Positions 44,366 through 58,658 of a DNA stretch of 64,000 nucleotides are shown here, in pieces. The stretch is taken from the NCBI RefSeq assembly GCF_907164915.1, contig NC_061869.1, positions 24,598,676 through 24,662,675 on the forward strand. The letters run 5' to 3'. The position numbers and the translations under genes were made by a program. This stretch comes from Impatiens glandulifera (Eukaryota; Streptophyta; Magnoliopsida; Ericales; Balsaminaceae). The notes under the pieces were generated by a model that saw nothing but the letters and a program-made list of their open reading frames with translations, was not told where the DNA came from and did not search any database. Each line of letters begins with the position of its first letter. The first letter of the stretch is position 1.

Positions 44366-46559
44366 AAGGCTTCTATATTAAAGTTTTTGGATTTTATAAA
44401 TTTTTCAAGCAAGGGTTCTAAATCCAATTCTAGTCTATCCAAAATAAGCTAAGAATTCCTAGGATCTTTTCTATACCCTTTATAAGTTTCAATTCATGTT
44501 ATAGCATGAGTTCTTAGTTGATTTTATTATTTTAGGAATTTAAGTTTTTGGCTGTTTATTTTATGTGTGATGTTTCAATTAAATTGCGTAGACATGTTTT
44601 AAATGTGATTAATACTACGATTTAATAAATTAACCTACAGATTCAATCTAGAAGCGTTTTGAGCTTAAGCGGGGATGATTATAGGGTGTGATGTTAGTAC
44701 TCTTTTAATTTTAAAAAAATTAAATTAATCTAAACAATATTCGCCTAATTTAATCTTCAAATCCAAGAATATTAGATCCTCGTTGTCGGGCCCACGCTCG
44801 ATATGGATGATCCGGAACTGATCTACACATCATTCGAAATCGATTTAAATCAATTTAAAATTGAACTATAATGGGATTTAAACAAGAAGAGAGAGCCAAA
44901 ACTTGATTGAAATATGTTGAGGTCGATTGATTCATACACCCTACGCCTTAAGGAAGAGTAGAGAGGTCTTCGAACTCATTTTCATTCACGAAATCAATAA
45001 TTTCTATTTATCCAATGATGTTCTTGAATCTTTGGTCGTACTCCAATGAGGGTCTTCCCTAATCATTGATGGATCGAGAATGATATGAGCATGTTCCAAA
45101 TGCTACTAGGAGATGATTGATGACTTTAGTTTTCAACTTGGAGGAGCGTAACATGATCATGCGGAACACCAGTTGAGGGAAGAAGCGTCATATGTGCTCC
45201 TGGACAACCAAAAGAATACATGGATATCTAGAGAATCGAACAAGTAACTTGGGAGTGATGGCTCTAGTTAAAAAAAAACTTTAGCATGGGGATTTGAAAT
45301 CCTCACCTCTTCTAGTCTTTTGCCTTGAAACCAAGTCTTCACACCAAGTCGTTTAAATTTCTCGTCTGATCCAATCCTAAACCCAAACAAGTTTAAACTC
45401 CAGTTTGTTTGGATATTTTAATTATTTGTTCCATTTTCTATTTTAAACGCCTCAAATGATTTTCTAAAAATCTGGAAAAAAAATAAAAATGGTGTAAAAT
45501 ATTTTTCTAAACAAAATTAGTAATTATTACGATTTTAAGATTCATTTGAAATATTTTCTCTATTTTTCCAAAGTTCTTAGACAAATAATTTGAGTATTAT
45601 GACCAAAACATAACGAGAAAAATTCCGACGATTATTATATTTTATTTGACCATTCAATATATTCATATCGAGCATTAGAATAATTTAATATTATACTTAT
45701 TTTTGTCCTCTCAGTCGACATATATGGCATTATATAATTTTTTTAGCCTTATATTTTATCATGGATACTCTAAACGCATATTTAGGAACACATCGGACAT
45801 GGTCGTCTAGACGTAGTCTAAAAATGTTCTCTCAAACGTAGAAGCATTCTTAGGTTTTGGATTATCAAATAAAGTGTAAAAAATTAATGTTTTACAAGAC
45901 CATTTATTTCCAGAGTTAAGAACATCCATTTGGACGGCTGTGTGAATCATATCATAAAAGCCCTTTTCCACATTTAACCGAGCACCAAATCTAGAATGAA
46001 TTGATAAAATAATAAAATAAGTATTTTCTAATTTTTTAAGGAGTAAATTAGGTGACGAATTTTGAAAAGTCAAGTTGGTATAGGTCGATCTTGGAGACGA
46101 GCTCGATCTGATTCGGTCTCTCAACCAATCAATTTATTTGACATCTGTAGAAGTAAATTCGAGCATGACCTACCATTTTGGTTAGTCATGCCCCTCAGAA
46201 TTCAAGAGTAAGATAAGACATGGAATAAATTGCAATACGAGTTGATTTCTCATTATGGACGATTTTAGGCATATACAAAGTTTACCAACTATTGACAAAA
46301 TAAGCATTGGAAACAATTCCTAGTTGTGACATTAAAAATTGACTCACACAATTTATAGAAACATTCAAATAATCTCAATCCATTAAAATAGTTTTTATAT
46401 ATTTTAGACTCATCAAAAGATAAAAAAAAATTAAATTATTATTTGAATAAATGTTATATTCATTAAATCTAAAATAATTAAATAAAAGGCAAAGTTAAAT
46501 AATTATTTTGGATAAATATTATATTCATTAAATCCAAAATAATTAAAATAAAAGTCAAA
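44366..46559. other. Spacer before duplication copy B
   Basis: I recognise no gene. The interval 44760-45250 has somewhat higher GC and retrotransposon-like character (for example CGTTGTCGGGCCCACGCTCG), but no readable frame. The minus frame 45807-46124 (105 codons) has no family signature, and I do not call it. Confidence 0.45.
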
Positions 46560-47175
46560 ATAATAATATTTAGGAAAAATGTTGTATTTTGAAAAAAAAT
46601 GTTGTTTTAATAATCCCATAATAATTAAAATTTAGGGTTTAAATATATTAAATAATTATTTAGAAAAAAAATTTATAACTATTTAAATCTCAAAATTATT
46701 AAAAAGAAGCTGTAAAATAAAAAAAAAATAATAATAAATAAAATAGGCAAAAATGAATTTTATTGTCTATTAATTGATTGTGTGTTTTTTTTTTATGTAC
46801 GTAAACAAAAATAAAATAAAAGAGAAGGAGAAGCTCAAATCAGGCCAAAGTTGTTTTTGCCTAAATGAAAGTCATAGGCCACGCGGAGCCCAAGCATGCA
46901 GTCAACTAGCCATATGAAAAGTCACGCGATGCTAAACGTGAACGGATAATAGACAAGACGCGGACTAACTTATCTTCGTCAAAATTTGACCAAATGATGA
47001 AATTCAAAAGGGAAAATTTTCACAATAGTCGTGTGATCATTTCCCCTATGATTCTAGGCCATCTTACTTAACGAAAATGATATAATTTGAGTGAACAACT
47101 TGTTGTCATTGATGGTTTTGGTCCAAAATTGGAATAATTTAAGCAATCTGGTGGCTCAGACTAGCTATAAAAAGT

Positions 47176-47642
47176 AGGGATGACAATGGGACAGTTCGGG
47201 GCGGGGAATGCATTTATCATCCCCGTACCGTTTTAATTTTGTGGATTTTTTTAATACCATCCCCGCCCCATTCGATTTTTTCGGTTTCAGGGAATCCCGC
47301 GGGGCACCATTAATAAGTTTTTTTTTAAATAAATAAAAATTATATAAACGAATTTTTTAATATAATATATATTATAATATATTAAAATTTTATATTATTA
47401 TAAAGAAATAACCTTACTACTCTTATAAAATACAATACAGTTAATAAATAAATATATTGGTGATTTAATATATTTAATTATGTTTATGGTGTTTGGGGCA
47501 GAATTGGAGTGAAATCAGGGTGGGGCGGGACGGGGAACACAAATACCATCCCTGCCTAATCCCCGTTCGATTTCGGGAAAAAACCGTCCCAAATGGGGCA
47601 AATCGGTTTGGTTTTCGCGGGGCGGTTTCAAATTGTCATCCT
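47176..47642. mobile_element. GC-rich MITE (copy B)
   Basis: Counterpart of 8229-8693. Left end AGGGATGACAATGGG and right end AAATTGTCATCCTTA form clear inverted termini. The superfamily is undecided because I cannot define the target duplication. Confidence 0.65.
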
Positions 47643-50600
47643 TAATAAAAAGATCCCTAGTTTAGACAAAGAGAAGAAGACAAGCCTCAAGTCATTAATC
47701 ATCCTCCATCAATATTCTATCATTAAAATTCCTTTAAGTTTTTTAGTCTTTAGAAAACTTTGTACAAAGCTTATAAAATTGATTATGGTTTATTCAAAAA
47801 CTTTAACAAGAGTTTTGGAGTATTCTCCAACTCACTCTAAGAAATCATTCATGCCGTGATTCATGTTGTGAACAAAAGTTAAATTTTTCATATTTTAGTT
47901 TATGTGTTCTTAAGTACCACATGACCATTCAATTTAATAATTTGAATTTGATCCTAACATAATTTGCAAGCTTTCTCCCTAAATAAATTTGAATCAATCA
48001 ACCTAAATCAGAAATAGACAATTAAGATTTTAAAATTTCAGAAAATTGAGTAGTTGTTCTTGAATTCCAGCTAAAGAACGACTGTTCAATAATTATTCCA
48101 ATTGTTTATAAACGATGTTGGGACTATTTCTAAACCAATCTTAAGTATTTGAGACACGTTTGCTCGAATTTGAATTTTTCTAACAAGTTTTGGATTTTAA
48201 TTTTAAGTTTTAACCAACTAGTTTCGACTCTGACATATCTTAAGGAAGACAAAAGCTCGTTTTTCTATTCGGAAATATCATTTTTCAACGAGGCATTGCC
48301 CGGTTGAATGACGACATGTGAACATGATAAACTTGTTCTAAATGGGGATATGAAACTCTCCATGTCTTCGGTTTTGTGTTTGGATCCTCATAGCCGAAAA
48401 CCAAAACCTGCCATTTTGGTTTTGACAAGGTTAAAGATAGAGTGTAAACGAGTCGAGCCAAGTGTTAGTATTATTTTATTTAAATAAACAGAAAATATAT
48501 AATATATTGATGTTATAAATAAATAAAATAAAATGAAATATACGAAGAATGAAATCACCGATTTAGAGGTTGATTCGAGGCATGTGTTAGACACATTTTC
48601 CTAAAAGTAAATTTATCGTCTCCTGTTTGTGCTAAACAGCTTTTCGCAGATGGTTATCTCTCAGGGTACAACGAATCTAGTAGTGATTCTGCACTAGAAT
48701 CACTATGCATCGAACTGACCAACGTACCTAAACTATCACTGAGTTTGAACAGAAAATATCGGGCAAAAAATTCAAAGAACACTCACAAAATAAGGAGAAT
48801 ACATTTGGAGTTCTAAAGTGAGAAATATATAATGATATATCTTATATAGAATAGATGATTGAATGAATTAGAGAATAAAGAATTTTATATCGTTGAAAAG
48901 TTAAACCATTAAATAAAATCATCAATTGATATAACGGTTGACATTGCTTGCATTTTTATTTACCTTGACGTTTCCTCTTCATTATGAAGTAGTTGTTTGC
49001 CAAAAATATTTAAGGAATTTACAATTTAATACTAACCTTACATGGTTTTTCAATTTGTTAATAATAATATTAAATTATCATAACAATTGATAATAATAAT
49101 AAAAAAAACTCCTGTAAGTTACACTACAAATTAACAAACAAAAGCTTGGAAATGATTTTGGGACCAATTTTTAATCATAAAATTCAACAATTAGACAACA
49201 TACAATATTATGACAACTAAAATATAATAATTTCAAATTCAAATTGGAAATATGAATTAAAGGATGATTGGAAGCATATCAATGATTGGAGAACACTCAT
49301 TAGACCTTAGGGAAGCTTTTGGGAGCCTAAATTAGAAGTTTTTTGCTTTAATAGTGGATTTTTCGATTTCTTTCGATTTGAGGCTTGAGATCTAATCTCT
49401 AAACTTCATAAGTGTTGAGGGAGGCTATTTATAGTCTTCTTAAGTAGGTGGAGGCTTCAAGTGAATCGAATCATCCAAAAGCCATTAATGACGTTTTGGT
49501 TGTTCTTGATTTAACTTGCTGAAATAGACTTTGATTATGCCTAATTATGTAGGGTAAATGATCACCGAAGTAGGGTGATCATTTCACCTTTTGAATTAGT
49601 CAGAAAGATTGACTAACGGTTTAATTCCATCTTTAAGAAATTAAATATGGGAATCGTCTTTATCCCTCTAAAGATCGCATTGAGGATAATGAACCAGACG
49701 CAAAATGACGTCGTTTTGAGGGAAAACGCGAATGCAGAGTGTTTTGTCTGGTTCTATTAACAATTGAGCGCTCCCTTAATTTAACCTCGGTTTGCGTGTC
49801 AAAAATCCTTTTAATAAAATATTATATTAAAAACCTTATAAAAATATGTCCCGACATTTTAAAATTAATTATGACAGTAATTAAATTTTTTTATCATATT
49901 CACATAATATTTTAAATTCAAAATAATCAAATTGATTAAAGAAATCATTATTTTAAATTAATTTAAAATAATTAATTTAAAAGATTATTTATTTGATGAA
50001 AGAGTCTCCAATTGATTTTTAATTTTACGTATATTTGAATATAGATTATTTTAAGTTTGATGTTTGGTGATAATTGGAAAGTGCTTTCGTACTATATCCT
50101 TTGTATTTGTTGAAAACGGTCTCTATTTTATAAAGTCTTGACTTTGAAAAATTGGTTTCATTACGTTGTATTTAACCAATTATTCTTCAATTCTTTGACA
50201 TGCATGTATTTATTTTCATTGAAATTGTAGATAATATTTAAATGATAGTAGTTGAGATTGATGTCGATGGTTACTGAGAAAAGTAACTGAAAAATATTAA
50301 TTTAAGGTTTAAAGATCTAAAAATAAATCACAAATAGGACATTATCAAAATATTTTTTATGAAAATATTCTAAAAAAATTGAAAATGTTTTTATGTTTTT
50401 TAGATTTTAAGAAAAATGTTTGGGGCTCCAAAATTAAAAAAATAAATTTAAAAATTTAAAATCTCAACCTAACAGGTCATAAGCCGATCCTTTTGTTCTA
50501 AGGTGTTGTTTTCCTTGGTCCTGGGCTAAAACCTAGGTCCTAGGACGAGATCCTTCGGTCGAGGTGTGGGAGCTCTCGGTAGAGGTGCATGAGGCTCTTG

Positions 50601-52480
50601 GTCGGGTGCGGGAGGCTCTAGGTCATGGGCTAAGGATCCTCAGTTGGGTGTTTGATTCCTTGTTGGCGTGCGAGGAGCTCTTGGTCCTAGGTTAGGAATC
50701 CTCAGTCGTATGTGAGGAGCTCTCGGTCGGGTGCGGAAGGCTCTCAATCATGGGCTAAGGATCCTCGGTTGGATGCGAGGAGCTTTCGGTCATGGGCTAA
50801 TGATCCTCGGTCTTGATCAAACATGATCAGGATTATATGGAATTGGTTTGGATATGTTTATAATATCTTTAGAAACATATTAGAAAGGTTTCTAGTTTGT
50901 TGTTTTTGAGTAATAACTCAAAAACATAAACACGATTTTAAAAAAAAAATCAAAATTAAATATGGGTTTTTCTGATTATGTTGATTAATCCGGTTTTGTT
51001 TTGATAAAAAGCGTACAAATGATCTTAAGATCGTTTTCCAATAAAAAAATCAGACAATCAATCATTATATGAAATTGATCGAACTGAAATGTAAAATTTT
51101 TTATTTAAACTTGTAAATCGAATTATAGTTTGATTAGAAGTTTACTGTGATTTGGAGAATACTCGTAAACTTTTTTAGAAGCTATGTGAATGCATGTATT
51201 CGAGATTTACAGTCTTATACGAAATTTTCAAAAGAAATCTTGAAAATTCTATTGACAAATTTCCCCTTGAGAGTGATTGAAGGCTTGAGATTGGATTTCT
51301 TGCCTTTAGTTTGCCTAGAGAAGCCTATTTATAGCCTCACATGGTCGGTTAATCGACCAAATGGATTAAATTTCAGTCAAAAGCCATCAATGATGTTTTG
51401 TCCATTCTTCATTCAGCTTGATCAATTAGACCATGATGAGGCCTATGATCGTAGGTGAAATGATCATAGGGGTAGGGTGATCATTTTATTTTTTGAATTA
51501 GCCGATATGGTGGATTAATGTCGAAGTTCCATCTTTGAGAAATAAAATATCTCATTTAATCATCATTGTTGTTCTTTGCGGGGAAGAAGACAAACTAGGA
51601 GAGAAACAACGTCATTTCGGGCCAAAGCGCGGATGCCTGGGCATTTCGTCCGCATTTTGTCTACGCTTGTTCATTCTATTGTGTTTGGGCTAACGACGTT
51701 GAGGCGCACGTTAGTAGTTCCACTACTTCACAAAGGCGCGACTATTTTGTTAGAGTGGGCGACGCGGCTGGCTCTCGTGCGTTCGATGAGTTTCCAACGC
51801 TTATCCAATGGTTGTAGGGTATGCTGCAATGAATCCTCTTGATTTTGGCAGCTGCACATCACGCTCCATTTTCAGGCTTAAGGCTTGATTGAAATTAATT
51901 TTTCTTTCATCCCTTTGCCTTTGTTTTAATCTACAAAATATACCAAATATTTTTTTAATAAATATGTCATTTATTTTACCTATTTATTTTATTATTCGTG
52001 TATTTTTAGGATTTAATAAATAATTTATTTGGTATAAAATAGATATAAGATTTATCCTAAATTATTTATTTTAATTTCTTATGATTCCTTGAAATTAATT
52101 TGAGATAAAATGAATATAACATTTATTTTAAATTATTTTATTATTTTTTAACCATTATTTTAATTAATTTGAATTTAACTATTATAATAATTAATTTAAT
52201 TAATTATTTAATTGTGTTTTGACCTTAATTTTAATTATATTAATAAAATTTATTCAGTATAATTATTTTAAAATTTATAAATTGGGTCGGTAACACTTTA
52301 GTACTTACAACCCTATACATATAATTTATAATTTTAATGTATTTAATTATAAACTATAATTTAATAAATAATTTTTTAAATGATATAAATTAAGTATATA
52401 TATATATATATATTAATTATAAATTAAATAAATGTTTAACTATTTAAATGAAAATGAATGTTTGACTCATGTTATCTTCG
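47643..52480. other. Copy B counterpart of the LTR-like segments
   Basis: Collinear with 8694-12940. The two related segments lie at about 49360-49665 and 51280-51560. I see no gene. The 622-bp insertion at 50287-50908 falls between them. Confidence 0.5.
50287..50908. mobile_element. 622-bp insertion specific to duplication copy B
   Basis: Flanked by AGTAA on both sides (50282-50286, 50909-50913), whereas copy A has a single AGTAA at the same place (near 11366). The middle (50510-50810) repeats words such as GGAGCTCTCGGTCGGGTGCG, GGGCTAAGGATCCTCGG and GAGGCTCT. It could be a solo LTR (5-bp target duplication), but its ends are not TG...CA at the expected base, so the class is open. Confidence 0.6.
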
Positions 52481-52489
52481 TATGAACAA

Positions 52490-53147
52490 ATTTGCTTCAA
52501 TGGACACATGTCCTCTTTCAGTTGGATGAGCTCCAAAATAATGCCACAGAAAATATCCATTGAAAACTGATCGTACTGAAGGAGGATTGTGCGCAGAATA
52601 TTCTTGATTGTGGTGTACTGGAATGATAATGTGGCATTCTTTTATTCGATTAGTACATCCGCTATGTCAGACTGCGCATAACGGATTCCGCATATGAGCT
52701 GGGAATATGCATCAGTTACTTTCACATGTAAGTAACCGAAAGCGCCAGCTAAAGATACTTAATGAATTGAGTAGCCGAAATTTACAAGTAACCGGAAGCG
52801 CTTAATAAATGAATAGTCGAATAGGGAATTCATTCTGGATAGCCGAGACTTCTAGCCGGGCGCGTATCTTTAATTAAATAGCCGAACTTGGATAGATAGA
52901 TAAATAGCCAGTCGCGGATCCTCATTTATAGCCGAACTTGGATGGACAATAAATAGCTGGAAGTGCTTCTTTATTTCTAGTCGAACCTAGATAGCAAATT
53001 AATAGCCGGAATCGCATATTTATTTCTAACCGAACCTGGATAGCAATTCAGCTACGCTTTCTTCTAAGTTAGTCATGCACAAACACAATGTGACATAACT
53101 TAGTCTTATTTAGTGTACTTAAATTGATAACCGATTTTAACCCAACA
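52490..53147 (-). repeat. LTR-like remnant ending CCCAACA (copy B)
   Basis: Counterpart of 12950-13601, with the same CCCAACA end followed by a degraded polypurine tract. Confidence 0.5.
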
Positions 53148-53699
53148 ATTTCTCATTTTTTTATTATTTAAACTAAATTATCAATACCCGATAGTTTTAT
53201 AACATCGATTAATTATTCTAAGTTAATTAACGACTTTAATCTAACAAATGTCATTAATAACATGTGGTTACAAAAGTTGGATGTCTTTTTAAGACTAATT
53301 ATTATTTTTATGCTTAAAATGTGTTATTTCTCTAACAATAAATACAATTAAATAGGTTAAATTTTACCCATTAGAATAATTTAAATGTTAAGAACCGAGA
53401 TTAAGAAATTAAATTTTACGAGTTTGATTCTCACTATAATGGTCTTAAGTTGAATCAATTCTCACTATGAGAGATCGTACTAACTTTCTAAATTAAAAAG
53501 AATAATGCGAAAAGTAAATAATAAGATTCATGGAATGTTCTAATGTGTTTTTAGTTGTTTATAACATTTTATTATTTTTTACTATTGAAATAATTTTATG
53601 AAAATGTTTTTTTAAGAGTAATGATAGGGGAATCAGAAAATTTATAACTAATGCGGTAGTGATGATGCAGCATTGCAGATGTCACCTTAAAAATATGAC

Positions 53700-54105
53700 G
53701 CATATCTCTCTATATATAATGTGGTTAATTTAGATATATATGTGAGAGTAAATGAATATTTGAGTCGGATTGTGAGTTGACCCGCCATAAACTTGAAATG
53801 GTTAAAAATAAAATTAAAAATGGTATATGTATGTTTCGAATTTGTAACGTAACAAAAACAAATACAACCTTTTAAACAACTAAGCTAATAAGATTTTATA
53901 TTTAAATTCTAAATAAAATTTGATGAACGCGCGACATTTATAATATATATATATATAATATTACTTAATTTGATTTTTTCGGGTCGAGAGTTGTGGTTAA
54001 TTTTGATATATATGTGAGAGTAAATGGATACTTGAGTTAGATCGTGGGTTGACCCGGCCATAAATTTGAAACGGTTAAAAATAAAAATAAAAATGTAATA
54101 TATAT
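53700..54105. repeat. Two adjacent copies of the dispersed 'GGGTTGACCCG' repeat (copy B)
   Basis: Copy B counterparts of 14155-14395 and 14445-14565. Confidence 0.6.
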
Positions 54106-54239
54106 CGAATGTTGGAAATGTTGGGATGCACACGAAAAACATAGATTACAAAATAAATTCAACAACAACAAAATTACAATAATTTTAAAATATGTTCTCA
54201 ATGTGTCTTATACACAAAATTATAAAATATTTTAAAAAA

Positions 54240-54585
54240 TTATAGGTGGTTTAGCAGTTAAAATGTTAATATTTCATACTTAATACTAGGGTTCGAATCC
54301 CTTTAAAAATAATTATTATATGTGGGTGCATGAATATTGATAGATGAAGCGGAAGAGATAACATGGACTTGAGTAACGTAAACATTTGTGAGAAAACCTA
54401 AGATTTCGTCCACATAGGGTGATTTAGAGCATAAGTTCATGCCGAAAAGTGTAATTGAATGATGAGAATGTTGGCTTGAGTAAAGCAAACATTGGTGAGA
54501 AACTTAAGGGTTCGTCCACATAGGGTGATTTAGAGCATAAGTTCATGCCGAAAGGTATAATAAAATATTTAAAAATGCACCATTG
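54240..54585 (+). mobile_element. tRNA-derived SINE-like element (copy B)
   Basis: Counterpart of 14700-15045. The B box GGTTCGAATCC is intact (54290-54300); the A box has one change (TTTAGCAG). Confidence 0.55.
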
Positions 54586-54756
54586 AAGACAAAAATCTTC
54601 CATGGAGGGAGCAAAAGTCAAAAGATATAGTTGAATACTTAAGTATGAACGAAATTGAGTATAAATAGGGTTAATAATGATTGATTAAAAGATAATTTAG
54701 ATGATATATGTGGGTGCAAGATATTTTAATAATAATTTTTTTTAATATTAAAATTG

Positions 54757-54763
<7 letters not shown>

Positions 54764-54842
<79 letters not shown>
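54764..54842. repeat. TA microsatellite, about 78 bp
   Basis: Uninterrupted TA dinucleotides. The counterpart in copy A (15215-15232 and 15582-15602) is much shorter. Confidence 0.95.
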
Positions 54843-54843
<1 letters not shown>

Positions 54844-55063
54844 CCATAAAATATAATTAATATTTGTTATTTTAATTTATAATGTTCCTATATACATGTA
54901 AAATATATATATAAATTAGAAAAGAAATTTAAAAATATATTTAACTAAATATGTTAAGTTTTGAGTAATCAACTTTTTTTTTTATTATTATAAAAAAAAA
55001 TAATAAGACATTTAATATTTAAAATAATATTTTTGAATGAAAAGTTTAAAAGGAAAAATATCA

Positions 55064-55104
<41 letters not shown>

Positions 55105-57420
55105 ATATATTATTAATTAAAAAAATGAAATAAAACAGTAAAAAAATGTTTGTTAAAGAACTTTATATACTTAATAAATTTAAAAATATAAATAAACCTA
55201 TTAAATTTAATTTTATAAATTAAAATCAATTCAAATATTATTTTTTTAATAATATTTATATATAATAAAGTAAATACACTGAATCCATACTAGTTAATTT
55301 AACTTTATTTAATTTTAAATTGTAAATGTTATTTAATAATTTCTTTTTCTTAAATTTTTTATTATTTATATAAAGATTTTAATATATTTTACTTCTTTAC
55401 CTTTTTATTATACATATTCACTTAATTTAAAATTAGATTTTTGTGGGAAAAAATTTTAATTATTAAGTTGTTTAAACTCAACCTACACTCAAACTTAAAT
55501 TATTAATATTCCACCTAGATAAAAAAAAATAATATATTATAATATAAAAGAAAAGTTATAATATTAGGCATTAGTTAATATATATCCTATAATAAATATA
55601 TTGTTATAGTTACAAGATTAATCATGTAATTTTATTTATTTTTATATTATTATATTATTATATACATAATATATCAAATTATATAATTTAATATTTATTA
55701 TTAAAATATTATATTTATAAAAATAATGGTTTATTATTTATTATTATAATTTATTTTTCTAAACTTTAATAAAATCATAAAAAAATATTATTATTTTATA
55801 TTTAATTTTTTTCAACCGATTAATAACATTTAAATTAAATAAATATAATTCAAATAAAAATTTAAATTATAATTAATTTTATAAATTTAATTATTGTGGA
55901 TCAAAACAATTGTTCTAGAATAATGTTAACAAGATCAAATTTTGACTGTACAGAGATTACAGTAATATATATTTTATTAAATAAAATGTCTTTATTGTAC
56001 AAAAATTACTATAATATTTATGTTTGATTTTATATTTTTTCTTGTCAATTTAATTAACACCCACATTTATTTTAACTTAGAGTGTTTTACTAAAAGGCTA
56101 ATTTATAATTTTTGGTCTATAAGACCATTTTTATCCCTTGAATTGAACGAGGAATTGATAAATTTCAATTCCATGATCCTATTTATCAATTTTAATTATA
56201 TAAAAATAACTGAATTTTGATTCAATTTAGGTTCTTATAAAGTTGAAAATATAATTCTAATTGAATGTATACACATTTAAACATTATCTTATAATTTATT
56301 TTTAACTTTTTTTTCTCTCTAAATTTAAATATAATCAAACATTATTTTATTAATTCTCTTATTAATAGATTTTCTTTATTTGTTAAAATATTAATAAAAA
56401 AAAATATAAATTTTAAATAAAAAGACGTGATGTTCAACCAAAATCTCCCCCTTTAATTTAAAATATTATTAGTGATAATTGAATTATCACTTATAATCTC
56501 TTATATAGCAATTTTGAATATTGATAGTGAATTATACTCGTATAAATTATTATGAACTTTTTTTTATTAAATAAATATTTAAAAAAAAAAAAAAAAAAAT
56601 TTCAAAATTAATCAAACAACAATCAAGCTTCATTGTCAATGGATTTAAAGATAAGTCGTAATTGTAAGAGGGTTAATATTAATTGTACATGGCATATAGC
56701 TAGTACTATTAAATCCTTTTTGGAACTTAGGTCTCATTGGTTTTGTTTACATAAAAAAGTCTATATCAAAATTGAAACATAATTTTTTTACCATTCTTGA
56801 CTCCATAACTTTGTTTATTGTGGCAGGATATAAGAAAATTAATCTAAGTTATTTAAATGATTTTATTTTATATCATTGATTAAAAGTAGTACACAATATT
56901 AATGAGAGAATTTAATCTATACAAAAAAAAATAAATTAAAGTTTAACATATCATATCGTATCATCATCAATATTAATATCAATCAGTTTTATATACGAAA
57001 TCAAATGAGGGTTTATTAAGAGTTGTTGGATTGTACACGTTACTCTATTGTCACATAGGTAGACTCTTTGGACTGACCACTCAAATGGAGTTGCAGTTGA
57101 TTATATATGACTTAAAGTTTATAATTTAGTTTGAATCTCCTCTTTTGAAATGTAACACATGTCAATAATTCATCATATCTATAAGAACAACATTTTTTAA
57201 TTACTTATCAATCAACTAACCATATTATTTGTTCGTAACAATAAAAATATTTAATCAATTATTTATTAAAATATAAGATGCGTTAATCAAAATTCCAAAT
57301 CAAAATCAAACATCTAATCTTAATCTTAGAATTTTTATTCATAATTGATATGATCATAGTGTGTATTATTCAAATAGTTGTTAATGTGCGAAAATAGAGT
57401 CTAACTAGATAGTCTCATTT

Positions 57421-57770
57421 AGGGGTGTAGATGGGTCGAGTACCATATATACTATTCGATTTGAACACGTTTTTTATTATATATACTCAAACTCGATCGA
57501 GTACCGAAATTTATATATACTCGTACTCGTCTCGTTCAAAATTCGATCTACTCGAGTTCGAACTTGAAAATTAATTTTTATTAATTAAAATTACATATTT
57601 TACTCGAGATCGATCTACACCTACTGAATTATGGAAGATGAAGAGTGTACGATCGATTTTCCTTTTCATTGTAAGGGAGAAAAGATGAAGGAGAAGATGA
57701 TTAGTTGGAGAGAAGAAGGTATTGAGATGAAGAGTTTGGAAACAAGTTATGCTAAATTTTTTTAGAATTT

Positions 57771-57833
<63 letters not shown>

Positions 57834-57932
57834 ATATCTTGTTACGCAAACTCGATTTGAGTTTAGTGAAATTGAGTTTGAGTCGAGCTTTGACCGAGCT
57901 ACTCACGATCATCTTGATTTGTTTATACCCTT
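57421..57932. mobile_element. MITE with AGGGGTGTAGATGGGTC ends (copy B)
   Basis: Counterpart of 17890-18281 with a TA microsatellite (57776-57826) expanded inside it. Confidence 0.55.
57776..57826. repeat. TA microsatellite, about 50 bp
   Basis: TA dinucleotides inside the copy B MITE; nearly absent at the copy A equivalent. Confidence 0.95.
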
Positions 57933-58215
57933 AATTTATACGATATACTCGATAAAAATGTACGATTTTTTGATTTAATCGTGATAAAATAATTTAATTT
58001 TTAGTATGAAATCAAAAATATTTAATTTTTCAGAATAAAGACACGTGATTTTGAATATTGCGAACCAAGTTCAATGTGTACTATAAAAATTGTATTTGTA
58101 TTTTATAATTTATTATAAGATTGTGGTTAATTTTGATTAATTAAAAAATAATAGATACAATTGTAATATTTAGAAAATGTTGGATTAAAATATATTTTAT
58201 ACTTACTATTTTAAT

Positions 58216-58224
58216 TATAAAAGG
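58216..58224 (+). promoter_or_regulatory. TATA-like box upstream of short ORF (copy B)
   Basis: TATAAAAGG, followed by a leader with two related CCGCCGTC(A)...TCATTTTCTTC segments before the ATG at 58464. Confidence 0.35.
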
Positions 58225-58463
58225 AGACCACACCAAAGAAACCCTCACAATCATTTTACCCTAATTATTTTCTTCTGTCTTACCGCCGTCAATCATTTTC
58301 TTCGTTCTTCTTCTCATATTCCACCGCCGTAGTTTCGATCTCTCAAAAATGTCCAGAATCAGTTTCCATTGACTCTCTCTTGCCGCCGTCACTCATTTTC
58401 TTCTTTCTTCTTCTCATATTCCAGATCACTCAAAATTATCCAGAATTAGTTTCCATCGGAGTC

Positions 58464-58658
58464 ATGCGAAGATTTAAATACCGTGTAAGCGTAGCTTCTA
58501 AAGAAGTTGATGTCTACGATGGTATATATAGAACAACGTGCATTGCTTGCTCCGAAAATCTTATAGCAGCACCCGCCCCTTCTACTGAGCCCAACCCAAG
58601 TCTCCTATGTGCGCTTTTAAATCAGACTCCAATTTTAAATTCTTTGAACATTTCTTAG
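58464..58658 (+). CDS. Short conserved ORF of unknown function (copy B, 64 aa)
   Basis: Counterpart of 18707-18904, beginning MRRFKYRVSV. An in-frame ATG at 58380 would add 28 hydrophobic residues (MPPSLIFFFLLLIFQ...), which look like a signal anchor but are translated leader sequence absent from copy A, so I prefer the 58464 start. Function unknown. Confidence 0.35.
   Translation: MRRFKYRVSVASKEVDVYDGIYRTTCIACSENLIAAPAPSTEPNPSLLCALLNQTPILNSLNIS

Noticed and set aside
45807..46124. 105-codon minus-strand frame
   Set aside because: No recognisable motif, no neighbouring gene structure, and composition like the surrounding non-coding DNA.
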